From positions 1 through 33,164 of the forward strand of contig JADLGJ010000043.1 in assembly GCA_020849375.1 (NCBI GenBank): a DNA stretch of 33,164 nucleotides, read 5' to 3'. Positions 8,213 through 15,842 of this stretch are shown piece after piece. The translations under genes and the position numbers were made by a program. Source of the DNA: Candidatus Omnitrophota bacterium. GTDB lineage: Bacteria; Omnitrophota; Gorgyraeia; Zapsychrales; JANLHA01. Position 1 is the stretch's first letter. Every line of letters begins with the position of its first letter. Below the pieces are notes generated by a model, which saw only the letters and a program-made list of their open reading frames with translations, did not search any database and was not told where the DNA came from.

Positions 8213-8492
8213 TTACCTGATTTTGTTAATTTTCTTAAGCTGGTTAATGTCTTCCCTATCAATACGCCTTGCCGCCCGAGACTTCATCTTGATCAACTCC
8301 TTGACCGACACAACTGGCAAGCGCAACCCGTCGACGTTGACAATTATAGCATTTTTTTTCGCCTGCTCAAAGAATATCCATATCGGCCGTGCTCCGCATC
8401 GCACCGTGAAGATTAACAGCGATCCCGCCGACAAGAACATATTTGACTTTTTGCTTCTGGAATTCTTTAATAATGGCTTCGTAAAAAATCAT
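8213..8492 (-). pseudogene. remnant of a minimal nucleotidyltransferase (MNT / AbiEii-like toxin)
   Basis: Reading from ATG at 8492, the first 41 codons encode an N-terminus with the nucleotidyltransferase signature LVGGIAVNLHGAMRSTADMD, the GG...H-G-x-x-R-x-T-x-D-x-D pattern that binds NTP and metal. The frame then meets TGA at 8367-8369. A different frame running through the same junction and ending at 8213 encodes a recognisable C-terminus: IIVNVDGLRLPVVSVKELIK followed by a basic tail with DREDINQLKKINK. About 60 residues expected between the two parts are absent, so this is a frameshifted internal deletion. The order NTase then small partner is typical of toxin/antitoxin-like pairs. A short truncated protein could still be made, but the active fold cannot be complete. 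Confidence 0.75.
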
Positions 8493-8507
8493 CGGACTTC
8501 CTAGTTA

Positions 8508-9344
8508 TTATTCATTCTTTCTATGAGATTGTACCCTACAATCCTTCGCCGGGCAAATTTTCTCTAACAGCACGGTGGCAAAGACCAAACCGAGCAAACA
8601 CAGCAAGACCGAAGAGATCATCCATGTTGAGAAGAAAGAGAACCCAAGCAAAATACAACACATCGCGCCCAGAACGAACCACACGGGCAGGAACGGGGTG
8701 AAGACCAAAATTCCTTCCAGAATAATGACCAGCCGCGACAAAAAGACCATGACGGACTGACGGATATCTTCCGGCAAGGACAAAACGAACTGCCCTAAAA
8801 GGGTCTTGAGCCCGCCCGCGAACAAAATATCCGACATCACCTGCCCGCTCCAATATTCCGGCGTCAATTTCCCGACGAAACCTCCCAAAAAGATCACGCC
8901 CAGGATACACAAGGCAAGATTTTTCGCCTGCGGCCGGAAATTCTTTGGCGTGCCGTGGCAATGGAACAAAAACCACAACACCCACAAGCCGACCCAGAAC
9001 GATGTCACAAAAGTTGCGTCGTTGCAGGTGTTGATGTGTAAATTTAGGACCGCTGAACACACGACCATTAAAACAGCAGCTACTTTAAGATAACTTTCCC
9101 GGCGAAAGAAAACCAATGGGACGATCGCCACCGGCAAGAAATAAAACAAGTCGGCGACGTTCGGTGCTTGAAAAAATGAAGGGAACATCGGATGCAAGAT
9201 GGGAAAATCGCGTGTAGTGTTCAGCAGGTACGGCGCGTAAAAAGAGATCTTGATATACCACCCGGCGAGCCAGAACATCATGACGATGCGTGCGATACGG
9301 TGATACTCTTCGAGCGGACTATTGATTTTGGCTTTTGTCAGCAT
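8508..9344 (-). CDS. polytopic membrane protein, HTTM-like
   Basis: A 278-residue integral membrane protein with about seven hydrophobic segments (for example YFLPVAIVPLVFF, LCILGVIFLGGFVGKL, MCCILLGFSFFSTWM). The segment GKLTPEYWSGQVM, after a loop with HINTCND, recalls the HTTM/vitamin K-dependent carboxylase-like and DoxX-type membrane proteins, where a KL-x-P-x-W motif follows a transmembrane helix. No catalytic assignment can be made. It overlaps the preceding 139-residue protein gene by 26 bases, so the two are translationally coupled. The C-terminus (CPAKDCRVQSHRKNE) is cytosolic, basic and Cys-containing. The gene is the last intact protein of the operon with smpB. Confidence 0.6.
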   Translation of the reverse strand: MLTKAKINSPLEEYHRIARIVMMFWLAGWYIKISFYAPYLLNTTRDFPILHPMFPSFFQAPNVADLFYFLPVAIVPLVFFRRESYLKVAAVLMVVCSAVLNLHINTCNDATFVTSFWVGLWVLWFLFHCHGTPKNFRPQAKNLALCILGVIFLGGFVGKLTPEYWSGQVMSDILFAGGLKTLLGQFVLSLPEDIRQSVMVFLSRLVIILEGILVFTPFLPVWFVLGAMCCILLGFSFFSTWMISSVLLCLLGLVFATVLLEKICPAKDCRVQSHRKNE

Positions 9345-9738
9345 AGCGAAAGATCAAATACGGCGGTTGCCGGTCCAAGTCATAAATTGTTTCTAACCGT
9401 GTTGAGCGGTAATGCGAACTTAAGGTCACGCGATAAGGACCGTCGCTCACGGCCAATTGTTCCCGCGTTTTCGGGTTAAACGTAATGACCCTCATTGGGA
9501 AATGATTGACCTGCAGCGACGATATTCCAGGAGAAAGTTCAATGCGGTTGCTGAAATTGTACATTGACGGGACAAACTGCAAAGCGCTCCAGTGAAGGAA
9601 GGACGTATCGCGCCAGTGAAAGCGCCGCATCATCATTTTTTGAATATCCGCCGAGAAAGCCATGCTACTGATCAACACCGCGGTCGCGAGCAGAACAGCA
9701 TAAAAAGCTTTCGTTGATAGATCATGCAATGCTTTCAT
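9319..9738 (-). CDS. secreted or membrane-anchored protein of unknown function
   Basis: A 139-residue protein with one N-terminal membrane segment or signal peptide (AFYAVLLATAVLISSMAF) and a mostly beta extracytoplasmic part with segments FPMRVITFNPKTREQLAVSD, YRVTLSSHYRS and PPYLIFRYADKSQNQ. I do not recognise the family. It begins two bases after smpB ends and overlaps the HTTM-like membrane protein gene, so it is probably the periplasmic partner of that protein (inference from coupling). Confidence 0.6.
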   Translation of the reverse strand: MKALHDLSTKAFYAVLLATAVLISSMAFSADIQKMMMRRFHWRDTSFLHWSALQFVPSMYNFSNRIELSPGISSLQVNHFPMRVITFNPKTREQLAVSDGPYRVTLSSHYRSTRLETIYDLDRQPPYLIFRYADKSQNQ

Positions 9739-9740
9739 CC

Positions 9741-10199
9741 TTACCTTCTGCGGTTGGACACCGCGCGCTTGATGTCCCGGTCAATATCGCGTTTCTTGAT
9801 ATCTTCGCGTTTATCGTAAACCTTCTTCCCCTTGCCTAAAGCGATCTCAACCTTCACAAAACCTTTTTTATTAAAATAGATCTTGGTCGGCACCAAGAGC
9901 ATCGCCTTTTCGTTCATCATGGACGAGAGCTTCATGATCTCTTTTTTATGCAGCAACAATTTTCTTTTGCGTGCCGGCTCCTGGTTCAAATAACTGGCCT
10001 GCATATAAGGATTAATGTGCAGATTATAGAGATGGATCTCTCCCTCATCAACACGGGCGAAACTGTCGGCAAAGTTGACCTCGCCATTACGGATGGACTT
10101 GACTTCCCCGCCGGTCAAGGCGATGCCGCACTCCCAATTTTGCGATAAATGGTAGTTATGATATGCCTTTTTATTGGTTGCTATGACTTTGAACGCCAT
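9741..10199 (-). CDS. smpB: SsrA-binding protein SmpB
   Basis: A 152-residue SmpB, of the usual family length. Family motifs are NKKAYHNYHL at the N-terminus, ALTGGEVKSIRNGEVNFADS near residue 28, HLYNLHINPY near 55, and a basic C-terminal tail (GKKVYDKREDIKKRDIDRDI) that enters the mRNA channel and replaces the codon-anticodon interaction. It binds the tRNA-like domain of tmRNA during trans-translation. The tmRNA gene lies 1.7 kb downstream on the same strand, so both components are clustered. The AEC transporter gene ends one base before the smpB start. Confidence 0.97.
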   Translation of the reverse strand: MAFKVIATNKKAYHNYHLSQNWECGIALTGGEVKSIRNGEVNFADSFARVDEGEIHLYNLHINPYMQASYLNQEPARKRKLLLHKKEIMKLSSMMNEKAMLLVPTKIYFNKKGFVKVEIALGKGKKVYDKREDIKKRDIDRDIKRAVSNRRR

Positions 10200-10200
10200 T

Positions 10201-11154
10201 TCAAAATTGTCCTATGATCTTCATATAGATCGTCAAAAAGACCGGCACCGTGATAACGCTAGCCAAGTGTGTCGTAAAAACCCCTTCGCTGACAAAATCC
10301 TCTTCAAGATTATAATACCGTTTGATCAAAGACAAGGTGACCGCGCTGGGCACGGACGCCTGCAAAACGATCAGGAAACCCATGAGCCCGTTTATGTTAA
10401 ACGCGAGCACAAAACACAACGCCAAAGCCGGGAAAAGGATCATTTTCGTCAAGATCACCATCGCGGCCGGGCCGATCTCAATGCGGCGCAAATTGAGGCT
10501 GGCCAAACCGCCGCCGACGGTAAACATCGCCAGCGGCAAAGCGCAATTGCCTAACATTTCCGCGGGTTTTAAAATGATCTTAGGAATATAATGATGCGCC
10601 CCGACCCCCACCACGGCCATGGTCAACACCGTGGTGACCAGCGGCGGAGAAAGGATTTTCTTGATGTCGATGGGCGTTTTTTGCCCCTGGAGCAGCATCC
10701 ACACCCCTAAAGACCAGATCAGAATATTGGCGCCGAGAATATAAAGCACGGTGTAAATAAAAAGCCGGTGCTGGTCCGCGCCGGTAAACAGCGCCGCGAT
10801 CACGACTAGGGGGATATTTCCCGAGTTTTGAAAACCGACCAAGGCCATAAATTCATTCTTACGCTGGCCTTTAAACCCAAAACCGACCAGATACGCCAGC
10901 GCCAAAGCGGCAAAAGCCATCGCAATATAGATCAGCGGCAAATGCCACCAGTTGGGGAATTCGGTAAAGGTAAAATGCTGGGTCAGCTGAATAAAAGCAA
11001 AGCACGGCAAAAGGATATTGACGATGACCGCCGTCATTTGGTCAAGGCCTTTTTCGTCGAGCATACGGCTTTTGACCGTAAAATACCCGGCCGCCGCCAG
11101 CAAGAGGACCTGCATGGTCGCCGTGAATGTGAGTTCAAAATTTTCCCAAAACAT
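10201..11154 (-). CDS. AEC (auxin efflux carrier) family transporter
   Basis: A 317-residue inner membrane protein of the AEC/PIN-like family with about ten transmembrane helices in two repeated halves. Typical segments are NILLPCFAFIQLTQ near residue 46, ALVGFQNSGNIPLVVIAALF near 104 (the conserved unwound helix with N-x-G-N), and LQASVPSAVTLSLIKRYY near 272. Members export organic acids such as malate or malonate; the substrate here is unknown. There is no ribosome binding site before the ATG, and an exact TATAAT (11163-11168) ends nine bases ahead of it, so the mRNA may be leaderless. It is the first gene of the operon with smpB. Confidence 0.88.
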   Translation of the reverse strand: MFWENFELTFTATMQVLLLAAAGYFTVKSRMLDEKGLDQMTAVIVNILLPCFAFIQLTQHFTFTEFPNWWHLPLIYIAMAFAALALAYLVGFGFKGQRKNEFMALVGFQNSGNIPLVVIAALFTGADQHRLFIYTVLYILGANILIWSLGVWMLLQGQKTPIDIKKILSPPLVTTVLTMAVVGVGAHHYIPKIILKPAEMLGNCALPLAMFTVGGGLASLNLRRIEIGPAAMVILTKMILFPALALCFVLAFNINGLMGFLIVLQASVPSAVTLSLIKRYYNLEEDFVSEGVFTTHLASVITVPVFLTIYMKIIGQF

Positions 11155-11162
11155 AGAAAGCC

Positions 11163-11168
11163 ATTATA
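11163..11168 (-). promoter_or_regulatory. -10 element of the AEC-smpB operon (probable leaderless start)
   Basis: Exact TATAAT on the minus strand, with its last base nine positions from the A of the AEC transporter ATG. This would place the transcript start two or three bases ahead of the start codon. The hexamer 17 bases upstream (TGTCAA) matches the -35 consensus poorly; it is the reverse of the tRNA-Leu -35 box, so the two divergent promoters share that position. Confidence 0.5.
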
Positions 11169-11185
11169 CAGAGAGCATTTAAAAA

Positions 11186-11214
11186 TTGACAGCAAAAATC
11201 AATCCCGTTATACT
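11186..11214 (+). promoter_or_regulatory. sigma70-type promoter of tRNA-Leu
   Basis: TTGACA (11186-11191), a 17-base spacer and TATACT (11209-11214) form a near-consensus promoter. The predicted start near 11221 lies about 16 bases ahead of the mature tRNA 5' end. The transcript could continue into the pyruvate dehydrogenase genes, since no strong terminator follows the tRNA. Confidence 0.75.
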
Positions 11215-11236
11215 CTTCTAGCTTTTAAGCTCTTTT

Positions 11237-11318
11237 GCCGAAGTGGAGAAATTGGTATACTCGCTGCGTTCAGGGCGCAGTTCCGCAAGGATTGAGGGTT
11301 CGAATCCCTCCTTCGGCA
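11237..11318 (+). tRNA. tRNA-Leu (anticodon CAG)
   Basis: An 82-base class II tRNA. The acceptor GCCGAAG pairs with CTTCGGC, followed by discriminator A; CCA is not encoded. The anticodon stem-loop is CTGCG-TTCAGGG-CGCAG, giving CAG. The variable arm is a short hairpin (TCC-GCAA-GGA), and the T arm is GAGGG-TTCGAAT-CCCTC. It decodes CUG leucine codons. Confidence 0.95.
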
Positions 11319-11338
11319 TTTCCCTGCCTATTTTCTCC

Positions 11339-11367
11339 TTGCCAACCGTACCTTTCCGATATAAAAT
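11339..11367 (+). promoter_or_regulatory. weak candidate promoter ahead of aceE
   Basis: TTGCCA (11339-11344), a 17-base spacer and TAAAAT (11362-11367), about 50 bases before aceE. The ribosome binding site is GAAAGGG, eight bases from the ATG. Read-through from the tRNA-Leu promoter is an alternative source of transcription. Confidence 0.3.
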
Positions 11368-11420
11368 ACGGCTCAATTTGGAAATAAAATCATTGTTATT
11401 ATTTTGAAAGGGTTAATCGT

Positions 11421-14120
11421 ATGGGGGATGGCGTAAATAAAGGTTCATCATCTGTAGAAGAAATTGAAATCCAGGAATGGCTTACGTCTCTGGATTATGT
11501 TTTAAAGCACGGCACTAAAGAACAGGCCCAACGGATCTTACAGCAGTTGCAGATCAAGGCCCAGGAAGCCGGCGTAACCCTCCCATTTGCGGTCAATACC
11601 CCTTACATCAATACCATTACCCCCGAAAAACAGCCCCCTTACCCGGGCAACCGTGAAATTGAACGCCGGATCAAGAGCATTATCCGCTGGAACGCGATGG
11701 CCATGGTCATCCGCGGTAACCATGCCGAAGCCGGTATCGGCGGCCATATTTCCACCTTTGCATCCTCCGCCACCTTATTAGAAGTAGGCTTCAACCATTT
11801 CTTTCGCGCCCCAAGCAAAGATTTCTGCGGGGATTTTGTTTATTTCCAGGGCCACGGTTCGCCGGGCGTTTACAGCCGCGCTTTCGTGGAAGGCCGTTTG
11901 ACCGAAGAAAATCTAGAAAATTTCCGTCGTGAACTCAAGCCGGGCGGCGGGCTTTCTTCTTATCCGCACCCTTGGCTTATGCCGAATTTTTGGCAATTCC
12001 CGACCGTCTCCATGGGACTGGGCCCGATCATGTCTATCTACCACGCCCGCTTTAACCGTTATTTGGAAGACCGCGGCCTCAAAGCAAAAGACGACCACAA
12101 AATTTGGGTCTTCATCGGCGACGGCGAATGCGACGAACCGGAAACGCTCGGGGCGATTACCATGGCTTCGCGCGAAAAATTGGACAATCTTATTTTCGTC
12201 ATCAACTGCAACCTCCAGCGCTTGGACGGCCCGGTGCGCGGTAACGGCAAAATGATCCAGGAATTGGAAGCCATTTTCCGCGGCGCGCAATGGAATGTCC
12301 TCAAAGTCATCTGGGGCAGTGATTGGGATCCCGTCCTCGCCAAAGACAGCGAAGGGCGTATCGTTAAACGCATGGGCGAAATTGTTGACGGGCAATACCA
12401 AAAGTACTCCGTCGAAACCGGCGCTTATATCCGCAACGACTTTTCCGCCGGCGACCCGAAGATCATGGAGCAGTTACAACATATCTCCGACGAAAACCTC
12501 CGCAAAATGAAGCGCGGCGGGCATGATCCGGAAAAGGTCTATGCCGCTTACAAAGCTGCCGTGGATTTCAAAGGGATGCCGACCGTTGTCATCGCCAAAA
12601 CGATCAAGGGTTACGGCTTGGGCGAAAGCGGTGAAGGGAAGAACATTTCTCACCAACAGAAAAAACTTAACGAAGACGAACTCAAAGAGTTCCGTACACG
12701 TTTTAACATTCCGATCTCGGATGACGAAGTCGCCAAGACGCCCTTCTTCCGTCCGGCTGAAGATTCCCAGGAGATGCAGTATTTGCGCGAACGCCGTCAA
12801 GCTTTGGGCGGTTATGTTCCTCAGCGCCGCGCTTCCGGTATCGCGATGCAAACACCGTCAGAAGAGATCTTTGAAGAATTTTACAAAGGCACGGAAGGCC
12901 GCGATGTTTCAACCACCATGGCCTATGTTCGTATCCTCACTAAACTTTTAAAAGATGAAGCGATCGGCAAACTGATCGTCCCGATCATCCCGGACGAGGC
13001 ACGCACCTTCGGGATGGAATCGCTGTTCCGCCAATGCGGGATCTACTCCCACGTCGGCCAGCTTTATGAACCGGTGGATAAAGACAGCTTACTGTATTAC
13101 AAAGAAGCAACCGACGGCCAGATCCTTGAAGAAGGAATCAATGAAGCCGGAGCCGTATCCTCCTTCATCGCTGCCGGGACTGCCTATTCCACGCAAGGCA
13201 TCAACACGATCCCGTTTTACACCTATTACTCGATGTTCGGTCCGCAACGGATCGGCGACTTGATCTGGGCCGCCGCTGATATGCGTTGCCGCGGTTTTCT
13301 CGTCGGCGCAACCTCCGGGCGAACAACCTTAAACGGTGAAGGCCTTCAGCATCAAGACGGGCATAGCCACCTGCTCTTATCGTCCGTGCCGACCTGCTTG
13401 GCTTACGATCCGGCCTTCGCTTATGAATTGGCCGTCATCATCCGTCACGGCATTTACCGCATGTATGAAAAACAAGATAGTGTTTTCTACTACCTGTCGA
13501 TCGGCAATGAAAATTACCCGATGCCGGTCATGCCCACCTCCTCGGTAGACAGACCGGAAGGCGTGAAAGACGGGATCATTAAAGGGATGTATAAATTCAA
13601 GGCGTCCACAAAGAAAGGTTTGCCGTTACGTGCGCAATTGTTCGGCAGCGGGGCGATCATGAACCAGGTCCTCGAAGCGCAAAAGATGCTTGAAGAAAAA
13701 TACAATGTCAGCGCCGACGTATGGAGCGTAACGAGCTACACCGAAGTACGCCGCGAAGCCCTCCATGTTGACCGCTGGAACACCCTTAATCCTCTTGAAA
13801 CACCTAAAGTCCCTTATGTCACAAGCCTTCTTGAAAAAGAAGACGGCGTTTTTGTCGCTGCCTCTGACAATGTGAAAACAATGCCTGACTCGATCACCCG
13901 ATGGATCCCGCGCAAGCTGGTTTCCCTCGGGACCGATGGGTTCGGACGCAGTGAAAGCCGCAAGGCGCTTCGCGATTTCTTTGAAGTCGACAGCCGCCAT
14001 ATCGTTTACGCGGCCTTAGGAAGTTTATACCGCGAAAAGAAGATCAGCGCCGATATTTTAAAGGCCGCTGCTAAAGATTTAAGTATCAATCCGGATAAAC
14101 TAAATCCGATGATTTCGTAA
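11421..14120 (+). CDS. aceE: pyruvate dehydrogenase E1, homodimeric type
   Basis: An 899-residue E1 of the homodimeric AceE type (E. coli AceE is 887). It decarboxylates pyruvate with thiamine diphosphate and reductively acetylates the lipoyl groups of E2. Visible landmarks are GHISTFASSATLLEVGFNHF near residue 107, QGHGSPGVYSRAF near 144 (active-site His region), the ThDP/Mg motif GDGECDEPETLG followed by NCNLQRLDGPVRGN (about 233-277), and TTLNGEGLQHQDGHS near 641. It leads a three-gene operon encoding the whole complex. Codon use and length are ordinary. The pairing of a gammaproteobacterial-type one-chain E1, instead of E1 alpha/beta, with a two-lipoyl E2 is internally consistent. Confidence 0.97.
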   Translation: MGDGVNKGSSSVEEIEIQEWLTSLDYVLKHGTKEQAQRILQQLQIKAQEAGVTLPFAVNTPYINTITPEKQPPYPGNREIERRIKSIIRWNAMAMVIRGNHAEAGIGGHISTFASSATLLEVGFNHFFRAPSKDFCGDFVYFQGHGSPGVYSRAFVEGRLTEENLENFRRELKPGGGLSSYPHPWLMPNFWQFPTVSMGLGPIMSIYHARFNRYLEDRGLKAKDDHKIWVFIGDGECDEPETLGAITMASREKLDNLIFVINCNLQRLDGPVRGNGKMIQELEAIFRGAQWNVLKVIWGSDWDPVLAKDSEGRIVKRMGEIVDGQYQKYSVETGAYIRNDFSAGDPKIMEQLQHISDENLRKMKRGGHDPEKVYAAYKAAVDFKGMPTVVIAKTIKGYGLGESGEGKNISHQQKKLNEDELKEFRTRFNIPISDDEVAKTPFFRPAEDSQEMQYLRERRQALGGYVPQRRASGIAMQTPSEEIFEEFYKGTEGRDVSTTMAYVRILTKLLKDEAIGKLIVPIIPDEARTFGMESLFRQCGIYSHVGQLYEPVDKDSLLYYKEATDGQILEEGINEAGAVSSFIAAGTAYSTQGINTIPFYTYYSMFGPQRIGDLIWAAADMRCRGFLVGATSGRTTLNGEGLQHQDGHSHLLLSSVPTCLAYDPAFAYELAVIIRHGIYRMYEKQDSVFYYLSIGNENYPMPVMPTSSVDRPEGVKDGIIKGMYKFKASTKKGLPLRAQLFGSGAIMNQVLEAQKMLEEKYNVSADVWSVTSYTEVRREALHVDRWNTLNPLETPKVPYVTSLLEKEDGVFVAASDNVKTMPDSITRWIPRKLVSLGTDGFGRSESRKALRDFFEVDSRHIVYAALGSLYREKKISADILKAAAKDLSINPDKLNPMIS

Positions 14121-14129
14121 GAGACACTT

Positions 14130-14220
14130 AGTACGGGTGACGCGGAGGGGAGTCCTCTGCCGACGAGCCAGACTTTAGCTGGCGAGGCGGTAGAGTACCG
14201 CAGCGGCAGGACCCGTTACT
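14130..14220 (+). repeat. cloverleaf-like intercistronic structured element
   Basis: The aceE-aceF gap folds almost completely. An outer stem AGTACGGGT (14130-14138) pairs with ACCCGT-T-ACT (14211-14220, one bulged T). Inside are a hairpin GAGG/CCTC (14145-14157) and a stem CTGCCG (14157-14162)/CGGCAG (14204-14209), which encloses GCCAG/CTGGC (14167-14183) and a perfect GCGGTA-GAG-TACCGC hairpin (14187-14201). It may be an mRNA-processing or stability element tuning the E1:E2 ratio, or a mobile palindromic repeat; sequence alone does not decide. Confidence 0.65.
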
Positions 14221-14239
14221 GATCTAACAAAGGATATCT

Positions 14240-14820
14240 ATGCTTACCGAATTTAAAATCCCGGAAGTCGGGGAGAATATTTCCTCCGGCACCGCGGTAA
14301 AAATTAATGTAACCGTGGGACAAGCCGTTAAAAAAGACCAGTCCCTTATGGAACTGGAAACGGACAAAGCGACCATCGAAGTCCCTTCCACCGTTTCCGG
14401 CGTCATCAAAGAGATCCTGATCAAAGAAGGCACCAGGGTTAAGGTCGGCCAGGTCATCATGAAAATTGACGATGGCGCTGCAGCTGCCCCTGTAAAACCA
14501 GTCGCCGCTCCGATTCAACAATCTACTGCTCCCGCTTCAAAAGCAGCAGCTCCAACAGTAGCGCCGGCACAAGCTGCAAAGGGCGCCTCGATGATCATCG
14601 AATTTAAGATCCCGGACGTCGGAGAGAATATCAGATCCGGTAACGCGGTAAAGATCAATGTCACCGTCGGACAGGCCGTTAAAAAAGACCAAGCATTGCT
14701 TGAACTGGAAACAGACAAAGCAACCATCGAGGTCCCTTCTTCTGTCACTGGTATCATTAAAGAGATCTTGATCAAAGAAGGTACCAAGGTCAATGTCGGC
14801 CAGGTCGTTATGAAGATCGA
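14240..14820 (+). repeat. tandem duplication encoding two lipoyl domains
   Basis: Bases 14240-14470 and 14591-14820 align without gaps over most of their length. Both encode FKIP(E/D)VGENI, KINVTVGQAVKKDQ, LELETDKATIEVPS or close variants, and IKEILIKEGT. The second copy retains a Met at the position of the gene's start codon, showing that the duplicated unit began at the N-terminus. Confidence 0.85.
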
Positions 14821-15838
14821 AACGGGCGCGACAGTCCCGGCCGCTCCAGCTTTTGTACCTAAAACAACAGCGGCTCCTGCTCCAACAGTTACCGCCGCGG
14901 CATCGCAACCTGCAGCGCTGGTTGTTCAAACTCCTATTATCGTGACCAAAGAAGTCGCAGCGGCTCCTTCCGTCCGCCGTTTAGCCCGTGAACTTGGGAT
15001 CAATGTCGGTCAAGTTGCCGGTACCGGACCGGGTGGACGTATTTCCAAAGAAGACGTCAAGGCGCATGCTAAACGCTTGATCACCGCCGGCCCCGTTTCT
15101 GCCGCCGTTGCTACTCCCCCGCTTCCCGATTTTGCAAAATACGGCGAAGTCGAGCGCAAGCCGATGAACAATATCCGCAAAAAGACCGCGGAACACTTGG
15201 CCAACGCCTGGAGCTCCATCCCGCACGTCACACAATTCGATAAAGCGGACAGCACCCAGCTGGAAAACCTTCGTAAGAAGCATTCCACGCCAGAGAAAAA
15301 ACTTTCGATCACGCCGTTCTTAATGAAGATCATTGCCGCGGCCTTAAAAGAATTCCCGCAATTTAACGCCAGCGTTGATATGGCCTCCGGTGAGATCATC
15401 CTCAAGAAATTTTATAACGTCGGTATCGCTGTTGATACCCCTAACGGCCTCGTCGTCCCGGTCATCCGTGATGTCGAGAAAAAAGCTGCTCTCGATCTTT
15501 CGCAGGAATTAAACACCCTTGCCGAAAAAGCCCGCGATAAAAAATTAACCATCGAGGATATGCGCGGCGGAACATTTACGATCTCGAATTTAGGCGGGAT
15601 CGGCGGAACAAATTTTACTCCGATCGTTAATTGGCCGGAAGTCGCGATCCTCGGTGTGGCCCGCGCCCAGATCGAACCGAAGTTTGACAAAGCCTCAGGG
15701 CAATTTACTCCCGTTTTCATGCTCCCGCTTTCCTTGTCCTACGATCATCGCTTGATCGACGGGGCTGACGGAGCACGCTTCCTGCGCTGGATCTGCGAAG
15801 CGATCGAAAAACCAACCCTTTTTAGTGAGCTTGGATAA
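14240..15838 (+). CDS. aceF: pyruvate dehydrogenase E2, dihydrolipoamide acetyltransferase
   Basis: A 532-residue E2 forming the core of the complex; it passes acetyl from lipoyl-lysine to CoA. Domains in order: lipoyl 1 (1-77, lipoyl-Lys43 in TDKAT), Ala/Pro linker, lipoyl 2 (118-195, Lys160), Ala/Pro linker, peripheral E1/E3-binding domain (about 242-278, PSVRRLARELGINVGQVAG), then the catalytic domain with DHRLIDG (His503, Asp507). The two lipoyl domains are very similar in both protein and DNA, so they arose by a fairly recent duplication. The second begins with its own Met118 (14591), preceded by AAAGGG at ribosome-binding distance, so a shorter one-lipoyl form could be made. An AAAGGAT site precedes the main ATG. 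Confidence 0.97.
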   Translation: MLTEFKIPEVGENISSGTAVKINVTVGQAVKKDQSLMELETDKATIEVPSTVSGVIKEILIKEGTRVKVGQVIMKIDDGAAAAPVKPVAAPIQQSTAPASKAAAPTVAPAQAAKGASMIIEFKIPDVGENIRSGNAVKINVTVGQAVKKDQALLELETDKATIEVPSSVTGIIKEILIKEGTKVNVGQVVMKIETGATVPAAPAFVPKTTAAPAPTVTAAASQPAALVVQTPIIVTKEVAAAPSVRRLARELGINVGQVAGTGPGGRISKEDVKAHAKRLITAGPVSAAVATPPLPDFAKYGEVERKPMNNIRKKTAEHLANAWSSIPHVTQFDKADSTQLENLRKKHSTPEKKLSITPFLMKIIAAALKEFPQFNASVDMASGEIILKKFYNVGIAVDTPNGLVVPVIRDVEKKAALDLSQELNTLAEKARDKKLTIEDMRGGTFTISNLGGIGGTNFTPIVNWPEVAILGVARAQIEPKFDKASGQFTPVFMLPLSLSYDHRLIDGADGARFLRWICEAIEKPTLFSELG

Positions 15839-15842
15839 TCTT

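Noticed and set aside
8352-8359. Toxin frameshift as an A8 homopolymer sequencing error
   Set aside because: The first frame already stops at 8367-8369, before the homopolymer, and about 60 residues are missing, so a simple indel cannot restore it.
8118-8504. 128-codon plus-strand frame across the toxin remnant
   Set aside because: The minus strand contains recognisable nucleotidyltransferase motifs and the partner gene; the plus frame shows none.
11913-12401. 162-codon open frame antisense to aceE
   Set aside because: The sense strand is a highly conserved E1 region; the antisense frame is a codon-bias shadow.
14130-14220. Intercistronic element as a tRNA gene
   Set aside because: It is cloverleaf-like, but there is no T loop, no seven-base anticodon loop and no tRNA-like acceptor end.
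15825-15842. GTG start for lpdA overlapping aceF
   Set aside because: It adds six residues before the normal E3 N-terminus and has no ribosome binding site.
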